Shown here piece by piece: positions 12,580 through 26,579 of a stretch of DNA of 64,000 nt (position 1 is its first letter; every line of letters starts with the position of its first letter). Origin of the DNA: Antennarius striatus (Eukaryota > Chordata > Actinopteri > Lophiiformes > Antennariidae); assembly GCF_040054535.1 (NCBI RefSeq), contig NC_090779.1, positions 21,565,001-21,629,000 on the forward strand, in the 5' to 3' direction. A model generated the notes under the pieces. The model was not told where the DNA came from and did not search any database. It was given only the letters and a program-made list of their open reading frames with translations. A program made the translations under genes and the position numbers.

Positions 12580-15001
12580 CTGTGTGCGTGTCTGCGTGTG
12601 CGTGTGTGTGTGTGATGAAACTGAATGCTCAGCCACAGCAGCAAATCAGAGAAAATTGCAGCACCTGAAGACTTCAGAGAGATCTGAGGGAGTCTCTGAT
12701 GACTAATTACACAGAAGCCAGGAAAAAAAAGAAAAGAAGAACATCAAATGTTGGCTCCAAGAACCCGGTGATTTATAGAAAACACACAAACACGCCAGTT
12801 CTGACGTCACAACGTCGGTTTCTGGTAGATTTGTTTTTTGGTAAACCTTTGTGTCCTCGGTGAAACAAAGGTATAGATGTTTAGGTCCAGTGTTTATATT
12901 TTGTATATTATAAGGCAGGGTGATGCAAGTCTGACGACCATGAAGACGAGTCTAACGGCCACAGAAATGTGTCTTTCTGGGTAGCGTCATCTCAGATCGA
13001 GCCGTCTCATCCTCATTTGACTTCCTATTCCAGGCTGGCGGCCTCCTGTTGACCCTGGGTCTGAACATTTCACAGCCTTATTAGAATCCCTGATGAGTCC
13101 AGTCTGTTCTTTAACAGGATAAAGGTTTATGGAATGATTCCATCAGTTCAGTGTGTGCAAAAGAAAACTAACATAATCAAAAGAAATGAAGACAGTGGTC
13201 TTACTGTCGGAGCGTGGAAGTTCCCAAGCATGGAAACTTTGGTCTCATGGCAAATTAGCCACATTAAAGGAATAAATATGTACAAGAACTGGAAGACATA
13301 CAGTGTGTGTGCAAATATAACGTGGAGCGGATGGAGGTAAGTAAAAAAATATGGGGCTATAAAAATGAAAACAACGTGAAAAGCAAAACATGGAAAGGAA
13401 AAAGAGAAATGAAAGAGATCAAAGCAAACATTAATATAAGAGTAAATTATAGAAAAAGTTTAGCATATCTTTGTGCAAACATTTAGAAATGAATGATTAT
13501 TATTGCACTCGTTCAGAATGTTTCTTTTGCATTTTATTATTTCTCTCTCCAGCAGTGGCCTTGGTCAGAAACTCGCTCCTGATCATCTTCAGACGTATGA
13601 GCGTGAAGATTTACTGTTGTACCTTAATAATAACGTACAATTAAACAAATAAAAAACTATATTTGCTGCAGAAAATTGCCGTAACTGCATGTTTGGATGA
13701 TATTTACTCAGAACAAAAACACTGCAGGGAAAATCCATGCCCATATTAAACCTCCGGACTGGATGCGATGGAGTTCACGGTGACTTTTGTCTCCTGGTTG
13801 TAAGCTTGTGTGGTGAACCACTGGAATCTCAGCTCGGGTTGCGTTCAAGTGCAGGGTCCACATAGAATGGCTTTCTATCAGCACAGCCCCCACTTTGCTG
13901 CAAAGTGAAGTCAAAATACGAATCAAGACGCACATGAATCTGACATAGAAAACTGTAAAAGATGTGTCAGCATGTGATGATTCCCCGGTTATCTGCCGCA
14001 TAGATTTTCTAGATGTCTTCAGTTCATGTGGTTTTAAACAGAGCAATAATAAAAGAGGGTTCCCAGTTCAATGTCCAGCAGAATTCAAGAACAGGTGCTC
14101 TTCATGCATGAACATACAGTCCATTGAATGTTTCCTATTTCATATTTTAAACTCATACAGTTTATAGGCATGGTGTCCGTGAAAGGAGCTCAGCAGAAAT
14201 GCATCATGGGAATCCTTGAGGCCTGATAAATATTTTGAATTTTGAATCACATTCATGTCTACTACTTCCTTGCTTTTTGCAAGCATAAATTCAGTATTTA
14301 AATATTACATGCACGCCAATGGAATAATGGTGAAAGCTTCAGAAGGATAATGTATTATTAAAGTCTTTACAGGCAAGTCTGACCACTTAGCGTCCATGCT
14401 GACGGCGCGTTCAGGTAGTTATTACAGGCGTAACGTCACATCCTGTGGTCAGTGCGACGTGAAAATGTAGAGACAGTCAAACACTTTAAAAACTTTTTTG
14501 TCTTTGTCTTCATGGCCAAACTTTTGACCTCCTACAATCAAACTATTTGAATTGACTGTAAGACACAAATGTACAACTTCATGAAGTATCTGTGGTCTTT
14601 AGCACTTAATAAGAGCCCAGATTAAAAACAAAACATAGACCTAAAACTTCAGTATATTATAAATAAGTTTCCGTCCACTCCAAACCACCTGAATTTTTCT
14701 GCTCCTTCAACCTGAAAAACACATTTTTATGATGGTGGGTGTTTAAATACTGAAGTACAGGAACACAAACAAACACACAAGAATACATCCACAAACACAC
14801 ACAGGCATCTGCTGACTACAACTTTGTGTTTACATGTGTCGTCCTTCCTGATACTGATTGCAGTGGATGAGCCGAGACTTTTTCCTTCCAGGGAGGAAGG
14901 ACAGGGATTTAAAACCTCCCTCTCTCTCACCCCCCCTCTCTGTTCTCTAATCGCTGTGTTGTGGTGGTGATGACGCTTTCTCCTCCTTCTCCTCTCTCAG
15001 C
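12216..15001. other. Intergenic region upstream of hyal4
   Basis: No recognised gene. A TG microsatellite lies at 12552-12614. The last few hundred bases lead into the predicted hyal4 promoter and include pyrimidine-rich, TC-rich sequence at about 14970-15000. Confidence 0.45.
12552..12614. repeat. (TG)n microsatellite, imperfect
   Basis: TG dinucleotide run interrupted by single C substitutions. Confidence 0.9.
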
Positions 15002-15011
15002 TATATATAAG
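15002..15011 (+). promoter_or_regulatory. Candidate TATA box of hyal4
   Basis: The sequence tatatataag is a strong TATA match. It lies about 30 bases before a stretch that ends in a consensus splice donor, which fits a promoter for the non-coding first exon of hyal4. The gene's coding exon is preceded by a splice acceptor, so such an exon is required. Assignment to hyal4 is inference from position and strand. Confidence 0.45.
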
Positions 15012-15031
15012 TGTGGATGACTGGCTTGTGT

Positions 15032-15189
15032 TTCAGACTGAAGGAATGAATTCAAATCCACTGGACGGACAGGACGGAGGGCTGCCATGACCCCCCTGTG
15101 GTGACCCCGAGGAAGAGTCCCCCACCTCCCTGCTGGACTGCTCCTTAATGTTTGGCGTGCAGCATCTGCAGGAGAGCTGTTGAACACAG
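15032..15189 (+). other. Candidate 5' UTR exon of hyal4
   Basis: Predicted from the TATA box at 15002 and the donor AACACAG|GTACAAAG after 15189. Splicing to the acceptor at 19538 would remove a 4.35-kb intron. The exon contains two short upstream ORFs: one begins at 15046 and ends at 15090, the second begins at 15087. Both could reduce translation of the main frame. No transcript evidence is available here. Confidence 0.4.
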
Positions 15190-18100
15190 GTACAAAGTTT
15201 TTGTTTTTCTCATTTGTCTCCCAAAAGTGCGGCTTTTCTTGTGCAGCATAACCAGGAAAACAAAACGTGGGTGCCCCCCCCCTTTTTTTTGACGGAGGCA
15301 CCAGCTCTGGGTGTTACAGCACAAGTGTATGTTTTGGTTGTTGCAGGAAAGGGGAGGGGTGGACTGTCATGCCAGGAATGTTGGCCGGTCCTTAACAATA
15401 CCCTCGAAGAGAGTTTCTCTGATTTAGAAATCAGACGTACAGCAATGCATTTCTCAAGTATAAGAGTTGTGTGTTCATCCAAGCTGCATGCCTGTTGTAA
15501 CGGAGCCGTTTAGAGGCCTGTTTAGGTGGAGTTTCAGTCATTGAGCAGATGCTCTGACTCATGATAGGTTACAGTAAACAACCAGGATGACAACACGGGA
15601 GGTCACAGATTTGAGAAACCAACAGCGGGATTAAAGCTTGTCTATAAAAAGCTCTTTTCTGCTTATGGATGGTAGGATGGTGCGTGGAGCTGTGGTGTTA
15701 ATCTGACCAATAAGATCAGAGGAGAAGTTGTTGTGTTTGCATGAACAGGACGTGTTATAACTGAACGTTGTGGTTTTATTTTCTCAGTTACAGTGAGGAA
15801 ACTCCACATATCTGAGGAGGGAGAACTCTGATGAATAATTTACACCATATCAGAATGTTTTCACAGCTGATTTCGAAATCGGTGGCAACTTTGGTTAGAA
15901 ATATCTTGTAGAAACATGACAATTTTGAGTTCATCGATAATAAAATCCTGCAGTTGAGAATTCTACCCTGCAAAAATCTATAAAATAACAACGAGTTATT
16001 CAAATAATTTGCATTAGCATTTGAAGTAGCCAATCAGCTACTACCTACTTCAAATGACCACGCCTTCCTCATCTGTGGCCATGGAAACAAACCATATTTT
16101 TAAATCATTATTCTCATCAGATCTGACTCCATCCCGTCCGGCTGGTTTCTCCATCTCAGAGTTAAGTGTGATTCCTGGAGCCTCGGGTTTTCACATTTGG
16201 TGGTTTCTGGCTGTACAGATTTTGTTTTCAGCCTCCCAGTTGAGCAACATGAGTAACAACCACATTCAGTGACCAGGATTATTTGTTGGACTGGTAGATT
16301 TCCTCTGGATTACATGCTTCATACAGTTTTGTGTGATTCCCGGAAGTCAAAGATTGAGAGACAGATCATCATGTGATGACGATCTGTTAATCATGTGATT
16401 AAAACTCCAAAGAACTGGTAGAAGCTTTGTGGAATTTGAGGAATTACTGTCATACAAACATCATCCTGCTTTGAGACTATTTGATCAGTCAAAATGAGAA
16501 GTACAAAGACGACACCTTTAACTCTATGAATTTATGATGGATATAATCCATGAAATTTAACCGCTCAGAGAGCCCAAACTTCAGGCAGCAAAGGCAGCTC
16601 AGGTTCCGCATAACGTCTTCATGCTGAAGAGCAACAGCCCAAAAACACTAATGGTGATTTTCTTCAGGACATTAACTTTTAAAGATATAGCAAATGACCA
16701 AGTAAATTACCCGGCTGGAGTCAGAAATGTTTTCAGATCCTGGCTGTTCCTGGTAACGTGACTTTGTGACACCAGGCTACCGTTGGAGCAGGTTTTTCTG
16801 ACAGGTGTCGTCCATGAGGGGGGTCAGGCTCCGGCCCCGTGACCCTTGATTAAGGGATTGGTTTGATTCCCAAACATCAAACGGGTCATTCTTCAGCTTC
16901 TCCTGGCATGTCTGACTGTGCTCAAGATGTCCTCTTCTTTCCCATCTGAAGGGAGCTGCAGGATGACGCCCTCCCTTCCCTGCCTTGTCTCATCTTCACT
17001 TTTGCCACTCATCACCTGATTCAGAAATTTAACCAGCAGAGACCAGCAGGAAGAGACCAGTAGGAAATTTCAAATGCTGCTCAAGTTCACCCCAATTTTC
17101 CAAAAGAGACACAGAAAATTGGACCGTGTCTTTCTCGTTTTAGCTCAATGAGCAGAGCCGTCCCACAAGAACCGCAGACATCAACAAAGTCTTATCTTAA
17201 TCAATGCCAGACTGACCAATGGCTCCAAACTGCTCTGGATAAATAATTCGCTTTGACGCAAAGCCAAACTTTAAACATGAATTCCAGTCCTCTCAAGTTG
17301 AGACCGCTCCCACCACCTTTTATCACCACAGCACACACTGGCTTGGTCCTACTGAGTCTTCTAGGACAACCCAAACTGCAGTCACTCAGGAATTTTTTGG
17401 GCTTTTGATGAGAACGAGTCCTAGAAGTTGGAATTAGACTGTGATACCTGATGTGATCTACATGAGAACAAAATCAGTCGCACCTTAAATATTGACCAGG
17501 ATTTTATCAAATTATATATAAATCATGGGAGGTTTAGGATGAACACGACTTCTGCATCACCTAAAAGACATTATCCATCCATACTACTTTGCATTTACTG
17601 CAGCACAGCTGGATTTGTGCAGTGAACTGTTTTCACATATTGAATTCATCAAATTACTCCCAAACATGGAAAACCATGCAGCAACACAAAGAAAAACTTT
17701 ATCCAGACAAGGGAAAATAATAAGATTCATTTAAGTTATAAGGTGAAAATATAAGGTGAACATAATGGGAGATTGAATGTGTCTGCAAACATATAAAATA
17801 AAGATTGTGTTAGCAGTTGAACTAACACAATAATATAGTATAGGGACTGTTTGATATTATAAGAGGGGATTGACTGATACAAACTTGAGGAGAAATAGTG
17901 AAATAGTTGATTAATTGTTTTATTGTTATACAGATTTGTTCATGTTTTGTTGAAGTTTAAATAATGCAGTGAGTTGACAGCTGTAAAAGATTCTTACAGT
18001 TAAAAAGTAAAGACTTTTCTGAAAGTGATGGCTGTATGGCCCTTTAACATGCACGCTTTGGCCGCTAACAGTGCTAACTGCTGCTAATGCTACGTGTATA

Positions 18101-19538
18101 TGGGTTTGAACCTGCATTTACCATCTTGGCTACATAGGTACCCATTAGACCAGTGTGCTCTCCATTCTGTCACAGCTCATAGACTAAAAGACTCCTTAAC
18201 TTTAATATGGGTCAGCCGTATTTTCACTTGTGCAGTTTGCAGATTATGGATTGTGTTAAATGATGGAATTTACATCATATACTCTCCGTGTGCCCAGAAC
18301 TCCCAAGTCATTACAATAAAAGTAGCAAAAATTGGTTGAATTTTGGAATTATATTTAGAAATAGTGAAAAAAGAACAGAACTGTAAGAATCAAATTTGGG
18401 TCATCTGCAAAAGAATCAACCATCATGTTTCATCAGATATACTACCCTGGTTTAAATAAGATCCTGTGTTCAACCGGCAATGTGTGCAAATCCTGACTCA
18501 GGTAAATGCAGTCTAGCTGTAGGAAGGTCAGCCTGGTGTTGAGATGCTAGCACATAGCTAGTAATAATTAAAAACTTAAATTGTTGCGTGACACAGAGTG
18601 AAACCGAAGTGCAGAGGTCAAGCTGATTGGATGTATGTGGGACGCAGAGGCACAGCCAGCACTGAGACTTCTGGCAGGGAAGCCTGTCATTATGGCCTGA
18701 GGTTTCAGCTCTGGTCAGAGGAGGACTAGATGTCGACAGCAAAGCAGCCGTGGTCTATCCAGCTTAAGTCCTCTCACCAAAAACCTGGGTGTCAACGAGC
18801 TCCTGCTCTGTGATCTCTGACCTTTGGAAGTTGTGGAAATGACTCACGTCTGTCAAGACAGGAGATAATCTGCGTGCATTATCGTAAATCAGTCAATGGT
18901 TGAGCAGAAATGACATTGATCAGTAATTGTGATAATTTTCATATCTAGTGGGAAACTTGGGAAACTAGAATCCAAAAAAATAACTGGTGCTTTCTACAGG
19001 CAAGGGATTTTGGCTAAAATGTTAACAGCTGTAAAATAAAAGCTGTTTTCGGTTTTTTTTTGCTCTTTATAATCAGATGTTGTGCTTTTTTTTTTACCTA
19101 CTTAAACATGAAAAAAGTGTTTACTCAGAATCACAATGTGAAAGCGTAGGCTGCAGCTGTTATGGAACAAATTTACAGAGCAGAAGCTGTAGATGACCAG
19201 TTTTCCATAAAGTCATTACACAGTAAGAACATAAAAACAGTCAGAGGGTCAAACGAAGCGACAGAGACTTCTGCAGACGTTCCACATTGTCATTAAAGAC
19301 TTACATACTTATATATAATTGGGATAATTGTCTGGACTGCTGAGTCTGTCAACGTGTCAGCATCATTTAGGAGACGTGACGCCATGTTGTCTTAATCCAC
19401 GCCCAACATCATCTGCATAAATGAAGTTTTCTCTTCTCGACACCTGTAGTCATGTGACTGCTGGAGGTTAAAAGGGAACATATTACAAAACGTTTGAGTA
19501 ATGTTGGCTTCCTTCTCTTGTCCTTTCTCTTTACTCAG
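15190..19538 (+). other. Presumed 5' UTR intron of hyal4
   Basis: No coding exon recognised. The segment at 18348-18497 recurs near 46.8-48.0 kb (see separate entry). The acceptor at the right end reads ctttctctttactcag, a good pyrimidine tract. Confidence 0.4.
18348..18497. repeat. Segment repeated near 46.8-48.0 kb
   Basis: About 150 bp, from attatatttagaaatag to tgtgcaaatcctgac. It recurs with few changes at 46831-46908 plus 47948-48019, where it is split by a TIR element. This copy therefore shows the uninterrupted site, with catca at 18421-18425. It may be a low-copy repeat or a trace of the rearrangement that created the second SPAM1-like unit. Confidence 0.85.
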
Positions 19539-19571
19539 GATGATTGACAGCTCTTCCGTTTGAACCCCAGG

Positions 19572-22026
19572 ATGCCTGCAGTGCCAGTAGGCGGGGCATC
19601 CTCCTCCCACCACCTCGTACCTGTCGCCCTCATCTGCTCCTGGCTGCTCCTGCTTCTCCATGCTGCTTTCGGACAAAAACCTGCCAAGCTGCCTTTGATT
19701 GGCCGGAAGCCCTTCATCGCTGCCTGGAACGCCCCTCTGGACATGTGCACCATCAAGTACAACATCACCACTAACATCGACCGCCTCTTCCACATCCACG
19801 GCAGCCCTCGTGCCGAGTGGACGGGCCAAAACGTGACCATATTCTACGCCAATCGACTGGGCTACTACCCTCACTACACGCCGCAGGGCGTGGCTGTGCA
19901 CGGCGGCCTGCCGCAGAACTGCAGCCTTGACCTCCACCTGTTCAAGGCCTACCAGGACATCAACCACTTCATCCCAGTGGAGGACATCCGTGGGCTGGCC
20001 ATCATTGACTGGGAGTTCTGGCGGCCTCAGTGGAGCCGTAACTGGCACAAGAAAGATATCTATCGACGCAAGTCGAGAGAGCTGACCGCCAGGGCGTACG
20101 CTAACGTGACGGAAGCACAGGTGGAGGAGCTGGCACGACGGCGCTTTGAGAAGAGCGCCAGGGCGTTCATGCAGAGGACTATTCAGCTAGGGATACTCCT
20201 TCGCCCCAACACTCTCTGGGGTTTCTACCTCTACCCTGACTGCCACAATTACAACCTCCATGATCAGAACTACACAGGCTTGTGCCCCCTGCTGGAGAGA
20301 CTGAGGAACGACGAGCTGCAGTGGCTGTGGAACAGCAGCACGGCGCTCTTCCCATCTGTGGCCATCAGGAAAAGTCACACCAACAGCATCAGCAACCTGC
20401 ACTTCTCCCGGCACAGAATCCGAGAGTCGCTCCGCGTCGCCTCGCTGACTTCTAAAGAGTATGACCTCCCGACCTACGTGTACCTGAGGCTGGGCTACAG
20501 AGACGATGCACTGACCTTCCTCACCACCGTAAGGGCAATGCTTCTCACAATAAAGTAGTCTGTTTACCATGAGCTCACTATTACACATGATTTACACACA
20601 CCTATTCCGAGAAGATAAGGAAAATGTTCATCTCTAGAGTCATAAGTCTATTAAACTCATTCAGAGGTTTATCAGTGTCTCTGCACCTTGCAGTGGTAAT
20701 AACTGATTTGTTTGCACTGACTGATGGATGAGTCCTTTGTTTGTGATTTACTGTCACCTAGTGGAGATCTGTGGAAGTGAAGCTCTGGGTGAAACATCCC
20801 TTGAAGGAATTTTAATTCAATGACTTTCCTTTAAATTTCTTTGTTTATGAGTTAATGACCTGTGTGGGGAAAATATTCTTTCAACAGAATATGAACAATA
20901 ACTTGTGGGTCTTTGTTCTATAGAAAATTTTCTCTGTTCTTATAAAATATATTGGTCCAAGGTTCCGTTTTATTGTCATTATTGTGCATTACTGCAAGGA
21001 TGACCAAGTGCTGGTCCGGGATCCAAATCCAGACCGCAAGGCCTTCTGACTTCTGACTATAATTAAATTTAATCATTAAAGGGATTGGTGTGCATTTATC
21101 CAAACTTCAATGATTGGAAAGGTATCTTTATTAGTGTTAGTACATTAGTATTTTTTGGTTTATATTTTCATCATCACTATTATTTTATATCACTGTTTGG
21201 AGTCTCCAGCCTCTGACAGGAAGGTTGTCATTGATTCCTGCAGTATACAGAAACACTTTTTCCTCTAATGTTCCTTTGACGTTCTGGATCAAACATTGGG
21301 GTCATGTGACATCTACACTTGTGTGCTCTCTGCAGAAAGACTTGATTCATACCATTGGGGAGAGTGCTGCTCTGGGAGCTGCGGGATTTGTCATCTGGGG
21401 AGACCTGAACCTGACTTCTTCCAGGGTGGGTGTCTTTTGCCATAAAGTCTTTGCTACCTCCTGATTATCCAAAAGTTAGACTTTCCATTATGTGCTTTTG
21501 TTATACTCAGCATAACTGCACCAAGGTGAAGGCCTTCCTGAAGTACCGCCTGGGTCAGTACATCACCAACGTGACTCGAGCTGCCGAGGTCTGCAGCGAC
21601 TTCCTGTGTCAGGGGAACGGTCGATGCGTCCGACGGGACCCTCTCGCCCGCCACTACCTCCACCTTAGTACCAACAGCTACCGCATCCAACTCTCCACGG
21701 AGGGGGAGTTCTCCATCACCGGGTGGCACTCGCAACACGAGCTGCAGCTGCTGACCGAGAGGTTTCGTTGCCATTGCTATGAAGGCCACCAGGGCGAGAG
21801 TTGTGACAGCATCAACAAAGTGAGGGAAGATGACGGGCCGTGGGGGGACGGGAAGGAGGAAGAGGAGGAGGAGGATGAGCACGAGAGGCGGAGGACAGAG
21901 TGGGAGGACGAGCAGGGTGAATGGTGGGAGGGGAGGGAGAGCTCGGCATCACGGAGCGGATACAGCCTTCATCTGATGCTCTTCGTCCTCCTGTTGAACT
22001 TGTGTTTATTCAGGACCTTCGTATGA
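19572..22026 (+). CDS. hyal4: Hyaluronidase-4, three coding exons
   Basis: GH56 family protein of the HYAL4 type; the mammalian relative is GPI-anchored and acts on chondroitin sulfate, and which substrate is preferred here is not visible from sequence. Exons are 19572-20528, 21336-21425 and 21511-22026, phase 0, about 520 residues. The ATG at 19572 is chosen because it begins the signal peptide; the frame upstream lacks another ATG. HYAL4-like blocks include [27 protein letters not shown] and HGGLPQN. The catalytic motif is [11 protein letters not shown] (D146, E148), followed by [14 protein letters not shown]. The last exon has the EGF-like domain ([27 protein letters not shown]), then an unusually acidic, Trp-containing linker with a run of six Glu, and a hydrophobic C-terminus consistent with a GPI signal. 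GC content of this gene is clearly higher than that of its surroundings. Confidence 0.93.
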
Positions 22027-23810
22027 CGGTGCAGGAGTTTGGATTGAAAATGGAGACATCCTGGTCTTTTTGCTGGATTTGTACTCAGAACATTACTGTA
22101 CCAACAAATGCTGTTTACTCTTATTGATACTTTCTATTCATGCATTCCTTTGATCAACTTGACAAACATGAATTGAACTAACAATAGCAGGTTCTATTGG
22201 AACCTCAAATATCGGTCGAAGTGACTCCGTTCAGGAGGAGAGCTGTTAGTGAGCTGTGGTGACGGAGTCGACTCCAAAGCATATCGATGTGTGTTTCAGA
22301 GGATATTAGAGCCAGATATAAGTCACTTGTACTTATGAATGTGATCAAATGTGATCTGAGCAAACGGAGTGGATTGGAAAATAAGGTTTGTAATGTGAAC
22401 ATAGTCAAAGAGCAGCTGAACGAAAAGAAAACAAAAATCTCGATGCCAGATCAGCTTGACTGTCAGGAGGCATTCAGTTAGATGATCTGACCACCTCTGC
22501 AAAAGCATTGAGTCAACAGCAATCCTAGCAGTTTGGTGCTGTACTCAGAAACAACTGTGCCTTGAGTTAAATGCTAATGTCAGCATGGTGACACAGTGTT
22601 AGCATGCTAATGTAAAGCAGGTTTGGTGTAACGTTCATGACATGTTAACCAGTTAGTTTGGCCAGTATACATGCTTACATTTGCTATCTGGTGTTAAACA
22701 TAACACACAGTTGACCCTACAAGAAAGGTCATGGGGTCGTCCACTGGGAATCCCGAATGTGCACAGAAAGACAAAAAGGTATTCAAACAGGGGAACATCA
22801 TCTGATCGACGTATTAATGATTAAAACGGCTCCTATAGGAGGAATGTGACGGCACTTTAAAAGACAGAGTTTTGACGTGTTGATAGAGGTTTGGTCCAAC
22901 CAGGTGAATGCTGGGTAAACTCTGCCACAAATCTGCACTGCCTTCTTTGCCATCAACTGCATTAGTTCTTTCAGGAATGTGGATTAGTGGATGGAATGAG
23001 TGGGTCATCCTCGACAAAGAGAAAGGTTGGACTGATCATCCACTTTCGCTGCTGAGCCGAGGATTGGATTAGAGGAATCATGGTCGGTCAAATCACCGTA
23101 AAATGTGACTCTAGTGATCCCTGAGTTTGGAGAAAACAACCTTTAATGAAAATCAAAGGTGTTGAAGATAATCATTAATGTTTGACGTTTAGTTGGTGCT
23201 GTTTCTGAAGACATCAGATGTCAGATCAGAATTGCTGCATTTGGTTTATTTGCAGTGGAATGAAACTTGTTTTATTCTCAGCAATAAGCTGTTATTATAC
23301 TTGACATTATATTGAATATAAATTGTCTATTATTTGTACTGTTGTTTATGTTGTACTCTTGAAATAGAGGTTGCAAAGAAACAGCTCATACATGAGCCTG
23401 TTTCTTGAACTTTTGATATCTTGCAGACCAAACAGTTGTGTCTTTGTCTTTGAAGCTAATAGAAACATATTGTTTCTATGACAAAACAGTGAACAGGATG
23501 AAAAAAAGAGTCCTACCCAACTGAAAACAAGACTCAGCAGATCTCTGTGTTTCTGGGAATATATTATCAACAAAGTCGGTACACTAATTATAGTAGTTGA
23601 AGTACGTTCCAAAACATTACCGAAAATGGAGATCTCACCTCAAGGAACTGTTCGCCTAAAAAATAACATGTCAGTTATTCTTTGTTGTACTGAAAATGGG
23701 GGAAATTTGGACAAAATTAATTTGTCTGAAACAATTATGTACAAATATTTACGTTTCTGGAGCTTAACAAAAAGCTGCTGTCATTCTTCTAAACAAATGA
23801 AGAGCATGGA

Positions 23811-23847
23811 CAACAAACAAACAAACAAACAAACAAACAAACAAACA
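23811..23847. repeat. (AAAC)n microsatellite
   Basis: Nine tandem tetranucleotide units. Confidence 0.9.
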
Positions 23848-24608
23848 CGTACACATTATATTACTTCATGCTACTCATCAAAAATATTCTAAATCCCCAG
23901 AAATGGGTGAAATTTACATTTTTCATCTGAGCATTGCACACATGAACATGTTGTTGGCATTCTTTCAAAAGTGGGTTAGAAATACCATCATGTGGAACAT
24001 CAAATTTACATGTATGACTTAAATACGATATTGAGTAAACATTTTAACATGAGAATAATGTCACGTTATAGGTATACTATTCATTAATTTTTTTTAATTT
24101 TCATTAATATCTAACTTCTAATGGTGAATCTAACTTTCCCCTCGAGAAAGTCAGACCACATCCAGAACAGCATTGGACCTGAGACCCGGGTCAGACTGGG
24201 CCGTCTTTTAGAATGTCATTGCCTAACAACTCAGACTTTCTGGTCTGAACATGCAGCATCTGTCATGTCTTTTTCACACTCATCCTGGTCTAAACTGAAT
24301 CAGTATTTTCATCTCAGATGGGCCTGCATTCTGCATTTCAGGTCAGAAGAACTGGATTTCATTCATCACTACATCCTGCACTTTAAGTGTTCTGTCTTTC
24401 CAGATTGTAAACCAAATACGCAACAGGAACTATGCAACTCCTCACAAATATCTGAATGTAAATGCACTGCAAATAAAGTGTTTTCTTCAGTGTACCTGTG
24501 TTTCTTATTCTCTTTAACAGTTCGAGTCCTGTTCTGTGTGTGTTTCCTCTCACCTGGAAAAACATGTAGCTGAGTTGATCGGCTCCAAATTGTTCACAGG
24601 TGTGATTT

Positions 24609-24615
24609 TGTGTGT

Positions 24616-24647
<32 letters not shown>

Positions 24648-24675
24648 ACGTGCGTGCGTGTGTGTGTGTGTGTGT
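24609..24675. repeat. (TG)n microsatellite, compound
   Basis: TG run with embedded tacgtgcgtgcg variation. Confidence 0.9.
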
Positions 24676-26579
24676 CTAAACACACACACACCACGATCCA
24701 CACTCCAAGATCAATCACCTCTATTGATGATGTCATTTTCAAATTGACTGGTCAGTAGGCGTTGCCTTTACACCCGACATAACCTGCTTTGGACCAGGTT
24801 AGCCGTTTAGTCAACCGTTATGAGAGGGTGCATTCTGGTACAAAACAAATCACATTTACAGGACTAAAAACCATGATTAGCGTTGAAGTTACCTCACTAA
24901 CCCAAATAATGCTTCATACAACACGCCCCTAGTACCAAATTACTAAAACTTGATTTGACTTGAATCTTCCACAGTGGTGTGAGAGTACATGAGTGATAAA
25001 TATGTGTGTGTGTGTGGAAGGTTTTTTCTTGTATGTGTGGAGAGTTTTTTGATAACCTAAGAGATCAGGGCAGAAGCAGATAGAGCAGAAAGTCAATGAA
25101 CTGATTCCTATTGCACAAGACTGGTTGTCCAGCCAGAGTTTAAACACCAAAAACACACCTGAGCCCTCAGGTGTTCCGGATTAGTTTAGCAATGGTCCAG
25201 GAGAGTGAGTAAAGAGAGATGAATCATACAGGAAACACCAAATTACACAACTGGAGTCGTCACGGCAGTGACTGACAGTCCGCCTCTGTCTTTTGACAGG
25301 ACTCCCGTCGGTGGACACACTATTTTTACAAGTGATTTATGTGTCTTTACAGGAAGTGTCTTGTGTTTGTTCAATAGAATCCCCATCTCTGGCAGCTTCC
25401 GGTGTTGTTAGTGTAGGGAGGAAGAAAAGGACGATGACAAGTTAACCACGGTTCTCTGAAACACATTCACTGGTTGGACTGGTTTATCTACAGTAAATAT
25501 TTTGAAATACTGACTGAACTGAACTCACTGAACTGACGACTGAGCATATTTCCTGCCATACAATCTGTGCTCCCAGGAATCGAGAGATCTGATCAGGAGC
25601 AGCCTTGAATGGATTAAAGTTATTTTGGCAATTGTGTTCTTTATGCAAGGAAGAGACAATAAATCAATAAGTCACTATCAAAAGTTGGTACACCATTATC
25701 CAGATATCTACCACCACAGAAAGTTCACTATACCTCAAAACCCTCACAAGAAAAACCACCACCAGGTGTGCATTGTGACAACTTGAGACACTTTGACAAG
25801 TGAGGTCATATACAACATCTACCGAAAGGATGTGTCAAGGTGGACATGTCAGAAATGTCATGTTTTCTTGTGTCTGAATGCAAACCAGGCATTCTTTGCT
25901 TCATACAGCTAGAAGTAAGGTGGCTGTAATGCTCAAAAAGCATTTATGCTGTTGCAAAACCAGGTGTGTCGAAATTAAATGTTCAGAAATGAAACTCTGT
26001 GTGAGCTGAAGATATTTTCAAGGGAGGATATTTTATTTGCACTTGTGTTTGCAAGGTTTCTTCAAAGATAGAAAGAGTGTGGGTCTTGTGCAGAAATAAA
26101 GTGTATTTAATGCCTAATGTCATTTTCTTTGTTGATGTCTTTAGAAATATTTGACATTTTCAGCAGTTTGCTGTATTTGCATAAATTTTTGTTATATTAC
26201 CATCAAATGATTCTCGACCACTGGTTTAAATAATAAGTACAATAATAAGTACAAATTGATTATGCAAGAATTTTGACAATTATAACTGCAATATCTACTT
26301 TAATAAAACTATGTCTTTAGCGAGACTACATCAGCAGGAATTTAACTTTAGATGTTAAATACTGTAAGACATTTTTTTGAAGCAGGGTTCAAGTCTACTT
26401 CTTGGGTGTCAAATTCAATTAGACAAGCTACAGTATACCTGAAGGTTTTACTCAGTGACAGTGTCCCACAGCAAAGAATCCAAAGGCCAACTATGTGACC
26501 AAAACCGTCTGACAAGAATCACAAGGTTCAAAACAATCTAGAAGCAACATGTCTGAGTCTGGCACCTGTCAGTGACAGC

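Larger units (their letters stand above)
22027..26578. other. Region between hyal4 and the SPAM1-like array
   Basis: No recognised gene. It holds an AAAC microsatellite (23811-23847) and a GT/GC microsatellite (24609-24675). The longest open frame, 24121-24573, has no domain signature. Confidence 0.45.

Noticed and set aside
19560-19571. Earlier start of hyal4 at a TTG codon
   Set aside because: Eukaryotic initiation is expected at ATG; 19572 is the first in-frame ATG and begins the signal peptide.
24121-24573. 150-codon open frame on the + strand
   Set aside because: No domain, no conserved motif, AT-rich composition like its surroundings, and no splice context. Probably chance.
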